Shown piece by piece: positions 25,317 through 33,759 of a stretch of 64,000 nt of DNA. A model generated the notes under the pieces. It was not told the origin of the DNA and did no database searches. It saw only the letters and a program-made list of their open reading frames with translations. The DNA lies in contig NZ_AUPM01000003.1 of NCBI RefSeq assembly GCF_003265365.1, forward strand, positions 1-64,000, given 5' to 3'. Position numbers and translations under genes: made by a program. Origin of the DNA: Petrotoga sp. 9PW.55.5.1. Its GTDB lineage: Bacteria; Thermotogota; Thermotogae; Petrotogales; Petrotogaceae. Numbering within the stretch: the stretch's first letter is position 1; every line of letters starts with the position of its first letter.

Positions 25317-26252
25317 TTATTTCTTCACTGATATTACTTTGAGTTTTTTAGGTAATATCTCAAAGTGCAAGGGAGAATGTCCTAAAGATTCCCCATCCAC
25401 TTCTAAATATAATTTATCTCTCGATTCTATTTCTACGGTTTTTCCTATGAAAGTTTTAACGGCCTTGTGATTTATAAAAGAACCATCATATATTTTTTTT
25501 AAATTCTTTATTATTGAAAAAAAAGATATCTTGTCCACGGCAGTTATGTCAAATAGTCCGTCATCATAAATTGCATTGGGGGTAAACATCATTCCTCCAC
25601 CACTATATTTACCTATTCCAACGTTTAAAGTTAATAACGCTCCTTCGTATACTATTTTATCATTTACTCTAATCTGTATATATGGGTCTTTAAAAGAAAA
25701 TAAAGTTAAAAATAATATAAGAGAATAAGAAAGTTTACCAAAAAATCTTTTTTTACTTTTATTTGCTTTATATGTAACTTCTGCATCGAATCCCATTCCC
25801 GCAACATTTATAAAGTATCTAATTTTCTCACTCTTCTTTTGTGTATATGTAACTAACCCTACATCTTGAAGGATAAAATTTTCATTTTCTAACAATTTAA
25901 TAATATCTTCTAAATTTTCTGGAATGCCAACGGTTTTTCTCCAATCGTTGCCTGAACCTGTTCCTATGGCTGTAACAGCGATTTCTGTTGTATCGACAAA
26001 ATTTTGTTTCATAATAGCGTTAACTATTTCATTAACCGTTCCATCTCCTCCTACGGATAATATTTTTTTATATCCTTCCTTAATTCCATTCATTGATAAA
26101 TAAAATCCATCATAGGGTTTTTTTGTAAAAGAGTAGTCAAAGGGAATTTTACTGGATTTTATCAGAGGATAAATTTTTTCAGACCAGATTTTTCTTGTTT
26201 TACCCCCTCCTGCTTGTGGATTGATTACAAATAATACTCTATCCCTATTCAT
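25317..26252 (-). CDS. YegS/BmrU-family lipid kinase (diacylglycerol kinase catalytic domain)
   Basis: 311 residues. VNPQAGGGKTRKIW (residues 10-23), the nucleotide-binding SVGGDGTVNEIVNAI (about 62-76) and GTGSGNDWRKTVGIP (about 95-109) define the family. The C-terminal region has DDGLFDITAV and DGESLGHSPLHFEILP. It phosphorylates diacylglycerol, phosphatidylglycerol or sphingoid-like lipids; the exact lipid is unknown. Distinct from the small DgkA at the other end of the window. Its start overlaps the SPASM remnant by eight bases. Confidence 0.92.
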   Translation of the reverse strand: MNRDRVLFVINPQAGGGKTRKIWSEKIYPLIKSSKIPFDYSFTKKPYDGFYLSMNGIKEGYKKILSVGGDGTVNEIVNAIMKQNFVDTTEIAVTAIGTGSGNDWRKTVGIPENLEDIIKLLENENFILQDVGLVTYTQKKSEKIRYFINVAGMGFDAEVTYKANKSKKRFFGKLSYSLILFLTLFSFKDPYIQIRVNDKIVYEGALLTLNVGIGKYSGGGMMFTPNAIYDDGLFDITAVDKISFFSIIKNLKKIYDGSFINHKAVKTFIGKTVEIESRDKLYLEVDGESLGHSPLHFEILPKKLKVISVKK

Positions 26253-26457
26253 AAGATTGTCTCCTCAAATGGTTTTCTTTTAAATTATCAGTAACCCCTC
26301 TTATTCTTATAAAAGAATATTCAAAGAATTCTTTGTCGACTTTACAAAAATAATACTTTTCTTCTTTATATCTATATCTTTTACAACCATTTCTACATAA
26401 ATTGAACCATTCACAGTTATGACAATCATCAGGGGTCTTAAAACTGTCTTCCTCCAA
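26245..26457 (-). pseudogene. remnant of a radical SAM/SPASM protein (sulfatase-maturase-like C-terminus)
   Basis: 70 codons only: TPDDCHNCEWFNLCRNGCKRYRY then YYFCKVDKEFFEYSF. This Cys pattern (C-x2-C-x5-C-x3-C ... C) and the closing FF.y. are those of the SPASM auxiliary-cluster domain at the end of anaerobic sulfatase-maturating enzymes. The radical SAM core that should precede it is absent; in-frame stops lie right upstream and no ribosome binding site is visible before the TTG. It is therefore more likely a decayed gene end than a functional small protein, though a short Fe-S or zinc protein cannot be excluded. Confidence 0.55.
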
Positions 26458-26558
26458 ATCGACTTATGATTACAGTATGAAACCTTGTATTTATTAAAAA
26501 TTGGAGTATTGAGTTCAATTATTTACTGAAGTTAACACCGCAATAGTTTAAAAGGACA

Positions 26559-27479
26559 TCAGTTAAGGTTTTTCACAGCTCTAATAATAGATTTTTCGAC
26601 AGCTTCAGCAGCTAATTCTCCAATTATAGTTACATTACTTTCAATTTCTCCTGTTGATAAGCAAAATACAACGTCTCCATCGTACATAGTATGAACAGGT
26701 TTTATTGCTCTAGCCATACCATCGTGTGCTATTTGAGCAACCTTGTTGGCTTCTTCTTTGGTTAGTATAGCGTTTGTAGCAACTACTGATAAAGTAGTAT
26801 TTTCGCCAGCATTCGCATTGACTGCGAATTTTTTCATATATTCATAAATGTTTATGAAGTTTTTATTTTTATCTAGTGCACCAGCTATAATTTTTCCATT
26901 TTCATAAACATCTCCTGTGGAATTTACTACTGTAATTGCACCAACAACTATGCCTTTTTCTAATTCTATAGAATAACTTCCTACGCCACCTTTCATAGCA
27001 TATTGACTTCCCAAAGCTTTCCCAACCAAAGCTCCTGTTCCAACACCAATAGAACCTTCCTCAACAGGGTCAGAAGAAGCATTTTTTGCAGCTAAATAAC
27101 CTGAGTTTTTATCAGGTCTTTTTAAGGGGTCTCCTATATCAAGATCGTATATAACTGCAGCAGGAACGATAGGAACTTTAATAGAATTGGTTTGAAATCC
27201 AACTTTGTTTTCTTCAAGATACTGCATAACACCACTTGCGGCATCAAGACCAAATGCACTTCCGCCAGTTAATAAAACTGCGTGTACTTTTTGAACAAGA
27301 TTGATTGGCCTAAGCAAGTCAGTTTCTCTTGTTCCTGGAGCTGATCCTCTAACATCAACTCCTCCAACCGCTCCTTCCTCGTATAAAATCACAGTGCATC
27401 CCGTTAGGGATTGATTATCCGTATAATGCCCAACTTTTATTCCTGGAACTGCAGTTATCGTTTTATTCACATTTATCAT
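26559..27479 (-). CDS. P1-family aminopeptidase/esterase (DmpA-like, S58)
   Basis: 306 residues. GIKVGHYTDNQSLTGCTVIL, GVDVRGSAPGTRETDLL and LLTGGSAFGLDAASGVMQYL are typical of family S58, whose precursor cuts itself before a Ser/Thr; the nucleophile region is likely near ATNAILTKEEANKVA (about 238-253). Members include D-aminopeptidase and beta-peptidyl aminopeptidases. ATG at 27479 or GTG at 27470; the second has better spacing from AAAGGAA. Cytoplasmic. It follows the KamA-type gene by 25 bases. Confidence 0.9.
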   Translation of the reverse strand: MINVNKTITAVPGIKVGHYTDNQSLTGCTVILYEEGAVGGVDVRGSAPGTRETDLLRPINLVQKVHAVLLTGGSAFGLDAASGVMQYLEENKVGFQTNSIKVPIVPAAVIYDLDIGDPLKRPDKNSGYLAAKNASSDPVEEGSIGVGTGALVGKALGSQYAMKGGVGSYSIELEKGIVVGAITVVNSTGDVYENGKIIAGALDKNKNFINIYEYMKKFAVNANAGENTTLSVVATNAILTKEEANKVAQIAHDGMARAIKPVHTMYDGDVVFCLSTGEIESNVTIIGELAAEAVEKSIIRAVKNLN

Positions 27480-27504
27480 TTCCTTTCAATACAATATTTA
27501 GGAA

Positions 27505-28620
27505 TTAATTTACTTCACTATAATTAAAAATTTCAACAGGTTCTTTATAATCATCAAACCAATAAGCTTCGGGATTTCTTTTGAAAACAAAAAATTTTCT
27601 ATAATTTTCTGGATTATGTGATCTATGATATCTAAAAATAATATTGTCTTTCGTCATTGCTGAAACCTCTATTTTTCCAGTTTCATGAGACATTACAAAT
27701 CTAGGCCTTTTTGCAAGTCCTGAAATAGTTTCAAGAGCTTGTAAGAAGATTGAGTAACCTTTTTCAAGAGGTACAACGAAACCTTTATTTCCCATAACAG
27801 GTCTATTTTGAAACACATAATAAGGTGGAACACCTATAAAAGAAAGTTTTTTAAACAATTGACTTAATATTTTTGGATCATCATTTATTTTATGAAGAAG
27901 TGGTGTTTGGTTCGCAAGAATGGAGCCAGAATTTAATAGGAGGTTAATTCCTTTCACTGCTTCAGAAGTTATTTCATTTGGATGATTGAATTGAACAATA
28001 AAATACAATTTTTTCCCGTTTTTATTGTACTTTTTTATCATTTCAACAAAAGAAACATCGTTAAGAATTCTGTATGGATTAAAGGCAGGGATCTTGCTGC
28101 CGATTCTGATAATTTTTACGTGTTCAATTTTATAAATGGACTCAATAATTGACTCCAGTTTTTTTGTGGATAGCAATAAAGGGTCTCCACCTGTTAACAG
28201 AACATTTGTTATTTCTTCATGTTGTTTTATATACTCAATATCTTCTCCTATTTCTCTTGTTCTAACAACTTCCTTTCCTATATCCTTGAATAATCTTTTT
28301 CTAAAACAAAAACGGCAAAAACTACCGCAAACATCATTTACTAATAATAAGGCGGTATCTTTGTACTTATGTTGTAAACCTTTACTTATAGTATATGAAT
28401 GCTCTTTAGAGGCATCTTCAAATCCCCATTCTTCAAGTTCTTCAATATTTGGTATTATGATTCTTCTTATAGGATCGTTTTTATCTTCCCAGTTAATTAA
28501 GCTTAAATAATATTCATTAGCTCTAAATTTATATTTCTCTTCGACTTTTTTTAATCTTTCTAGTTCTTCTTTAGGCATTTTTGATATTTTCTCTAATTTA
28601 TTTATATACTCTGGATACAA
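27505..28620 (-). CDS. KamA-family radical SAM protein (lysine 2,3-aminomutase-like)
   Basis: 371 residues from the TTG at 28620, eight bases after AAAGGAAG. The cluster motif CGSFCRFCFRKRL (C-x3-C-x2-C) is near residue 100, with VLLTGGDPLLL and RIGSKIPAFNPYRI following, as in KamA. QFNHPNEITSEAVKGINLL and the PLP-region candidate MSHETGKIEVSAM are present. Lysine 2,3-aminomutase makes beta-lysine; related enzymes act on EF-P lysine or glutamate. The exact substrate cannot be set. It lies between a small membrane protein gene and a P1 peptidase. Confidence 0.88.
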   Translation of the reverse strand: MYPEYINKLEKISKMPKEELERLKKVEEKYKFRANEYYLSLINWEDKNDPIRRIIIPNIEELEEWGFEDASKEHSYTISKGLQHKYKDTALLLVNDVCGSFCRFCFRKRLFKDIGKEVVRTREIGEDIEYIKQHEEITNVLLTGGDPLLLSTKKLESIIESIYKIEHVKIIRIGSKIPAFNPYRILNDVSFVEMIKKYNKNGKKLYFIVQFNHPNEITSEAVKGINLLLNSGSILANQTPLLHKINDDPKILSQLFKKLSFIGVPPYYVFQNRPVMGNKGFVVPLEKGYSIFLQALETISGLAKRPRFVMSHETGKIEVSAMTKDNIIFRYHRSHNPENYRKFFVFKRNPEAYWFDDYKEPVEIFNYSEVN

Positions 28621-28688
28621 GATGAACACTTCCTTTCTTTTTTAGCACTTTATTCCTAATTACTATCTAAAAAATATCTTTCTTTTAA

Positions 28689-29174
28689 TTAAAGAAATTT
28701 TCTAAATAATGTTTCTATTTCATTTTTGAGTTTTTTCAATAAATAACCATAAATGTTAGAAAACAAGATATAAGCAATTATTATAATAGATAAAATCAAT
28801 TTTTGAGTTGCTATATCTGGAAGAAGTTCTCCGAAAAAGATGTACATAATATAAAAATCTATTGCCGCAAATAAAGTGATAAAAGTATGCTTTAAAATTT
28901 TTTTGTTTATGTTTATAAATGAAATAATGGGAATAAAAAAGAGTAAAAAAATCCCAATTGCTTCAATAATAAAACCTGAAATAAATATTAAGAAAAATAT
29001 AGATAATGAGAAAACCAAAGTATACCTTTGTGATAAAAAGAAATTTCCTAATGGCAGGAGTAAACTTATTACAGTGGGGGCTATTCTAAAATATCGTGAA
29101 ACAAGGTAAAGAAGGAAAAAGAAAATTACTAAAAAAGCTGTATTAATTGTAGGATTTTTAATTCTAAAATTCAT
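28689..29174 (-). CDS. integral membrane protein of unknown function
   Basis: About 161 residues from the ATG at 29174, five bases after the Cys-rich gene's stop. About five membrane segments (FLVIFFFLLYLVSRYF, ISLLLPLGNFFL, TLVFSLSIFFLIFISGFII, FITLFAAIDFYIMYIFFG, LILSIIIIAYILFSNIYGYLL). No motif recognised. It forms a tight group with the Cys-rich small protein and DUF5685 gene, so it may serve the same process. Confidence 0.65.
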   Translation of the reverse strand: MNFRIKNPTINTAFLVIFFFLLYLVSRYFRIAPTVISLLLPLGNFFLSQRYTLVFSLSIFFLIFISGFIIEAIGIFLLFFIPIISFININKKILKHTFITLFAAIDFYIMYIFFGELLPDIATQKLILSIIIIAYILFSNIYGYLLKKLKNEIETLFRKFL

Positions 29175-29179
29175 AAAAA

Positions 29180-29410
29180 TCAAAACCAGTTACAAAGATC
29201 TCCACCACCGCATTCACACAGAGTGTCTAAACATACAGTGGCACCCAAGCATTGTAAACAGTTACCACATCCACTTCTTCCATAACTATAGTTTCCTGCC
29301 CTGAAAGTATCCAACCTTTTTCTAAAATTTTCATCTTCTTTATATTTTGAAAATAGGTTTTTGAATTCGCCCTTTTTTATTTTTTCTACTATAGTTTTCT
29401 GGCTTTCCAT
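29180..29410 (-). CDS. Cys-rich small protein overlapping the DUF5685 gene
   Basis: 76 residues from the ATG at 29410, which has TTGGAGGAC upstream. Residues 1-50 are charged and helical (KTIVEKIKKGEFKNLFSKY); the last ~27 residues hold seven Cys (CGNCLQCLGATVCLDTLCEC, then GGGDLC) and end NWF. The first 71 bases lie inside the 3' end of the DUF5685 gene in another frame. Helical leader plus short Cys core resembles a RiPP precursor, but a metal-binding protein is equally possible. Function unknown; it looks tied to DUF5685 by coupled translation. Confidence 0.7.
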   Translation of the reverse strand: MESQKTIVEKIKKGEFKNLFSKYKEDENFRKRLDTFRAGNYSYGRSGCGNCLQCLGATVCLDTLCECGGGDLCNWF

Positions 29411-30230
29411 GTTTTTGTCCTCCAATTAATATTTTATTCATTTGATTCCTATGATAGATTAAAGAGAATGTAGCAAGTTTTTTAGCTAAGTGTTTATTAT
29501 AAAGAGATATGCTTTCGACATTTTCAATGAGTTCCTTAGCACAAAGATCATAAGTAAAAAGCAATCTCTCTTTTTGATCGTTTTTTAAATTTTCAATCTT
29601 TTTGGTATTAAAAGATGTAGATATAGCATTAAATTTTCCCCTTTTAATATCTTTTTTAAAGTCATAAATACTATCCATTAGATAGATTAAATAAGCAGTA
29701 ACTATCGGCATCGTTTCTGGATATTCTTGCTTAAAAAACCTTTTAAATAAAAGCTCCATAATTTTTTCGGAGGGTTTAGCATAGTCATCTATATCTAACT
29801 TATAATTTTCGATTTCTTGCTGTAATTGTATCAAATTTTGGTAAGCATCAATAAAATCAGAACTAAAATAGTCTACTAATTTTCTCTCAAATTTTATCAA
29901 TATATGTTTTGGAACATTATTTTTTTCTAATTTGTAATCTAATAGTTTGCCATAAATAATTAAAAGATTTAAATATGAATAAGGTTTCATAAAAGAATTA
30001 TTTAAAGGTTTTATTCTTTTTTTAAATCCAACATAAGGACATCTGATATCTTGAGGATGTTCAAAAGGGTTATTTAAAATCGAAAAGAATACAACCTCTT
30101 TTATAGTCGTTAATCTATGAATCTCCCCAAAATTTTCTTTTAAAGAATTACATAAACCACAATAATAATAAAGATAAGTATTTCTTTCTTCTTCGTTAGG
30201 TTTGAAATATAGAGAAATATATCCGTACAT
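29340..30230 (-). CDS. DUF5685-family protein
   Basis: 296 residues. The start MYGYISLYFKPNEEERNTYLYYYCGLCNSLKENFG, with a CxxC pair, and CPYVGFKKR further on match the DUF5685 family of Clostridia and Thermotogota, whose role is unknown. Mostly alpha-helical with no membrane segment; SIYDFKKDIKRGKFNAIS near residue 195 resembles prenyl-synthase-like helical folds but shows no proven active site. Its last 71 bases overlap the Cys-rich gene. In other bacteria members often sit beside small Cys-rich or DnaJ-like genes (from memory). Confidence 0.75.
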   Translation of the reverse strand: MYGYISLYFKPNEEERNTYLYYYCGLCNSLKENFGEIHRLTTIKEVVFFSILNNPFEHPQDIRCPYVGFKKRIKPLNNSFMKPYSYLNLLIIYGKLLDYKLEKNNVPKHILIKFERKLVDYFSSDFIDAYQNLIQLQQEIENYKLDIDDYAKPSEKIMELLFKRFFKQEYPETMPIVTAYLIYLMDSIYDFKKDIKRGKFNAISTSFNTKKIENLKNDQKERLLFTYDLCAKELIENVESISLYNKHLAKKLATFSLIYHRNQMNKILIGGQKHGKPENYSRKNKKGRIQKPIFKI

Positions 30231-30255
30231 TATTATTACCCTCGTTCAATATAAT

Positions 30256-31467
30256 TTAATAGACAACGAACGTATGATCTTTTGAGAAAACATTACCATG
30301 TGATTCCACTATAAACTGGATTTTATATCTACCAGATCTATCTAAAACTATAGATTTTGTGTTAGCTATATCAAATACTTTTGAAGTCCCTAATTCTGGA
30401 ATATAAACCCTCATAATATCGGTATTCTCATAATTATATATTAATTTATCTTCATGAAATAATTTGAATACAATTTTAGAAATCTCAAAGGCTCTTTCTC
30501 TTTTCTTAGAGTTTCTTAGTAAACCTTCAAAAATAAGTTGATCGCCTCTATTTGCAGTTGAAATAGCATAGAGTATAAGATCAAGATCTTCAATATCTTG
30601 TTCGATAGAATCCACTATGTTTATAGTAGTTACATAACTTTGGTTTAAAGGATCAAAATTGAATACTAAATAATAAGTTCCTGGGTTTAAATTATAGCCG
30701 ATTTTGAAATTTAATACGGTAGAAGATAATGGCTTAATACTCATCTTTCCATATGAAAAACTTTGTGAATAAATCTCAACATCTCTCTTTGTAATAATAA
30801 ATTCTCCATTTAATTCACTTTCAAAAATTTGATTAGTTCTATTAATTAATAGTATATCTACAGTTGGAAACTCATCAGATAGGTAAAACATCTCTTTGTT
30901 TTGAATATCTAAGAATAAATCTTGATTATATTTGAAACTTTTGTTAAGATTAATATTTTGACCGTTTATAGTAAAAGTTGCTCTAGCTTCATAAACACCT
31001 TGATTTAATGCTTTAATCTCTTTTTCTCTTAATAAATCAAAGATCAAAATAGTTTGAAATGGGTTTATCGTAGTTTCAACAATATCAGGAAAAACAAAGC
31101 TATATATTATTTCGGCATTTTCTTTATTAATTATTAAAAAAGAAAAATTTTCAATCTTAATATGAGTTTCTTTATTATTTGTATTTTGTAAAATTACCTT
31201 AATATCTAAAACATTAGGATAATAATAATCCTCTTCTGCTTGCAAATAAACGTTTATTCCTTTTATAACTACATTATAAGGCAAATCTAATCTGGAATTT
31301 TCTCTACCTATAAAAATAAAAACTATTGTTAAAAGAGATAAAAAAATGATGATATAAAAAGTCCATCGTATTATTCTCTTTTTGGGTTTTTCTTTTGTTT
31401 CTTTTTCTTTTTTCCTAAGTTCATCATATTTTTCCCATTCTTCAGGGCTTTTGGAAAAATATCTCAT
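30256..31467 (-). CDS. membrane-anchored protein with beta-rich extracytoplasmic domains
   Basis: 403 residues. A charged cytoplasmic head (1-31, SPEEWEKYDELRKKEKETKEKPKKR) precedes one membrane segment (about 32-54). The rest is a long exported part with alternating strands and two or three Ig-like units (VLDIKVILQNTNNKE; LNPGTYYLVFNFDPL; LIFEGLLRNSKKRERAF). The repeated pattern resembles BsuPI/CARDB-like domains, but no family was recognised with certainty. It lies directly after the GspE/PilB-type gene, so a role in envelope or secretion structure is possible. Confidence 0.65.
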   Translation of the reverse strand: MRYFSKSPEEWEKYDELRKKEKETKEKPKKRIIRWTFYIIIFLSLLTIVFIFIGRENSRLDLPYNVVIKGINVYLQAEEDYYYPNVLDIKVILQNTNNKETHIKIENFSFLIINKENAEIIYSFVFPDIVETTINPFQTILIFDLLREKEIKALNQGVYEARATFTINGQNINLNKSFKYNQDLFLDIQNKEMFYLSDEFPTVDILLINRTNQIFESELNGEFIITKRDVEIYSQSFSYGKMSIKPLSSTVLNFKIGYNLNPGTYYLVFNFDPLNQSYVTTINIVDSIEQDIEDLDLILYAISTANRGDQLIFEGLLRNSKKRERAFEISKIVFKLFHEDKLIYNYENTDIMRVYIPELGTSKVFDIANTKSIVLDRSGRYKIQFIVESHGNVFSKDHTFVVY

Positions 31468-31523
31468 ATTGTCTCCTTTTTAAAGTGTGAAAAAGAACAA
31501 TTTCGATTTTATATTATAGAAAT

Positions 31524-32672
31524 TCACTCAAAAGAATCAAGATTAGTGTAATATTCTTCTTCAGAGATTAAATCCCTTTCTAGAAATTTCTTAAGAGTTG
31601 ATAGAGGATCTATATAATTATTAGTATTTTTATATTTTCCTTTTAAATAATTTAGGCTTTTGTTCAAAGAAATATCTTTTTTTATACCTTGAGAAAAAAT
31701 AACCCCTTCAAAAACTGTAACAAAACCTCTTTTACCAGTGTTATAGCACTTCGAACAACCAATTCCCTTGCAAAAAGGACAATTTTTTGGTATTAATCTT
31801 TGGTTCAAAATTAGATCTAGACTTTCAGAAATATTTTTAGGTTCAATTCCAAGTGTTTGTAATCTTTGAAGAACTAAAAAGGCATTTTTGGTATGCAAGG
31901 TTGAAAAAACTAAATGGCCTGTTACTGAAGACTCAAAAAGTAGCTTAGCAAAATTTTTCTCTCTTATTTCGCCTACAACTATTAAATCAGGATCTTGTCT
32001 CAGTATATACTTAAGTATATCTGATTTGTCCTCTTCATTTTTTGATACAATTTGTATAATTCCAGGATTAATATATTCAACAGGATTTTCTATACTATGA
32101 ACTTTTTTTCCACTTTTAAAGAGATTTACCACGTACTGCATAGTAGTAGTTTTTCCACTACCAGTTGGTCCAGAAAAAATAAGAACTTTAGATTTCTGAG
32201 AAACCAATTTTTCAATATTATTAAGAATGAAAGAATCCATTTCAACATTTATCTCTTCAATATTTCTTAATTTTCTTAATACACAGCTAATTCCTTTAGA
32301 AGATTTTATGAAAGATACTCTATAATTTCTATTTTGATGGGAGAAGGAGCCATCAAGATTTTCAAAGTCCTTAACAATATCAAATCCACAATTTATAAGA
32401 AGATTATTTAGTAATATATCGTATTGATATATGCCCAATGCTTCTAACTCTATTAACTCTCCACAATATCTTGCCTTAACTATAGTTTTGTTAATTTGAG
32501 GTTCAAAATGAAAGTCCGTTATATTATCATCTTCATATTTTTTTAGAATATTTGATAAGATATTATCTTCTTCTAGAAAGCTATTGGGAGATTTGTTGTA
32601 TAAAGAATAAAAATCATAATCATAGTTCTTTTTACTTTTAAGAAATTTCTTCACTATTCTCTTCTTCAACAT
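31524..32672 (-). CDS. GspE/PilB-type secretion or pilus ATPase, short form
   Basis: Drives assembly of a type IV pilus or type II secretion pseudopilus. 382 residues without the usual N-terminal MshEN/GspE-N domain. Walker A FSGPTGSGKTTT (about 166-177), Asp box SIENPVEY, Walker B DLIVVGEIRE and His box GHLVFSTLHT are intact. A zinc tetracysteine (CPFCKGIGCSKCYNTGKRG) is near 300. The ATG at 32672 overlaps ftsZ by 35 bases; a GTG at 32654 after GAAGAAGAG is an alternative. ATPase genes just after ftsZ occur in Thermotoga, so the link is not accidental. Confidence 0.9.
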   Translation of the reverse strand: MLKKRIVKKFLKSKKNYDYDFYSLYNKSPNSFLEEDNILSNILKKYEDDNITDFHFEPQINKTIVKARYCGELIELEALGIYQYDILLNNLLINCGFDIVKDFENLDGSFSHQNRNYRVSFIKSSKGISCVLRKLRNIEEINVEMDSFILNNIEKLVSQKSKVLIFSGPTGSGKTTTMQYVVNLFKSGKKVHSIENPVEYINPGIIQIVSKNEEDKSDILKYILRQDPDLIVVGEIREKNFAKLLFESSVTGHLVFSTLHTKNAFLVLQRLQTLGIEPKNISESLDLILNQRLIPKNCPFCKGIGCSKCYNTGKRGFVTVFEGVIFSQGIKKDISLNKSLNYLKGKYKNTNNYIDPLSTLKKFLERDLISEEEYYTNLDSFE

Positions 32673-33759
32673 GTTCTTGTAAATATTTATTTAATTTAGA
32701 AATTTCTTCTGCCACGACACTTTTACCGAATTGTCTGTATAAAGCAGGTTGTTCGTATAAATCCAAATAATTCTCTTCTCCTGGGAGTTTGTCATAACCA
32801 GAAGCTATTACCGTTACCTTAATAACTTCAGGAGGTAAATCTATTGAGGTTATTCCCATCTTTAACTTAGCATCGTCTATGGCATATGACCGTAAGATTT
32901 CATTAACAATTTTAACATCTTGAGTCGTCGGATTTTTTCCTGCAATATTTACCAATGCAGCGGTGGCATTTCTTACAGGGTCTTCTAAAATTTTACTATT
33001 TAAAGCTTTTCTAATAGCTTCTTCAGCTCTTTTTTCTCCCTTTGCCATCCCTATTCCTAACATCGCAGATCCTCTAATTCTTAAAACAGAGGCTACATCT
33101 GCGAAGTCTAGATTAATCATACCGGGTTTAGTGATCAAATCAGAAATTCCAGTTATAGCTTGAAGTAATATCTCATCTGCTTTTTCAAATGCTTTATCAA
33201 TTGGAATATTTTCATCATTATCTATTAACTTATCGTTAGATATTTTAATTAGACTATCTACATATTTTTTAGTTTCTTGAAAACCTTTTAAAGCTATCCT
33301 TTCTTTAGTCGACCCTTCAAAGTGAAAAGGCATAGTAACTATCGCAACAGTTAAAATTCCCAGTTGTGTTGCTAAATCAGCAAGAACCGGTACGGCTCCT
33401 GTTCCCGTTCCTCCGCCTAAGCCGGCAGTTATAAAAAGAAGGTCAGTGTCTTTTAAGGCTTCTTTAAGTTCGTCCTGACTTTCCAATGCAGATTCCTTCC
33501 CAATGTCTGGGTCTCCTCCTGCTCCGAGTCCTCTTGTTAGTTCTTTTCCTAATTGTATTTTATTTGGGGCATCATTATTTTCCAAAACTTGCACATCAGT
33601 GTTGGCTGCTATTAGTTCAACATCGTCTATTCCTTTTTTTACCATCCTTTGAATAGCGTTGTTTCCTGCACCACCTACTCCAATGACTTTTATCTTATAG
33701 CTTGTTTTTCGTGTGAACAATTTATTTTGCTTATTGATTTCTTCGATTTCAAAGGGCAT
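32638..33759 (-). CDS. ftsZ: cell division protein FtsZ
   Basis: 373 residues from the ATG at 33759, preceded by GGAGGTGAAGAAG. GVGGAGNNAIQRM (about 28-40), the tubulin signature GGGTGTGAVPVLADLA (about 118-133) and the T7 loop region NLDFADVASVL are intact. The C-terminal tail is short and acidic (LYEQPALYRQFGKSVVAEEISKL..EEENSEEIS). Forms the division ring. Its start overlaps the ftsA stop by 11 bases. The upstream part of the longer open frame is ftsA sequence read out of frame. Confidence 0.98.
   Translation of the reverse strand: MPFEIEEINKQNKLFTRKTSYKIKVIGVGGAGNNAIQRMVKKGIDDVELIAANTDVQVLENNDAPNKIQLGKELTRGLGAGGDPDIGKESALESQDELKEALKDTDLLFITAGLGGGTGTGAVPVLADLATQLGILTVAIVTMPFHFEGSTKERIALKGFQETKKYVDSLIKISNDKLIDNDENIPIDKAFEKADEILLQAITGISDLITKPGMINLDFADVASVLRIRGSAMLGIGMAKGEKRAEEAIRKALNSKILEDPVRNATAALVNIAGKNPTTQDVKIVNEILRSYAIDDAKLKMGITSIDLPPEVIKVTVIASGYDKLPGEENYLDLYEQPALYRQFGKSVVAEEISKLNKYLQEHVEEENSEEIS

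Noticed and set aside
28689-30230. Confident call of a RiPP cluster
   Set aside because: No known maturase, protease or exporter was recognised, and the radical SAM gene is of KamA type; kept only as a hypothesis.
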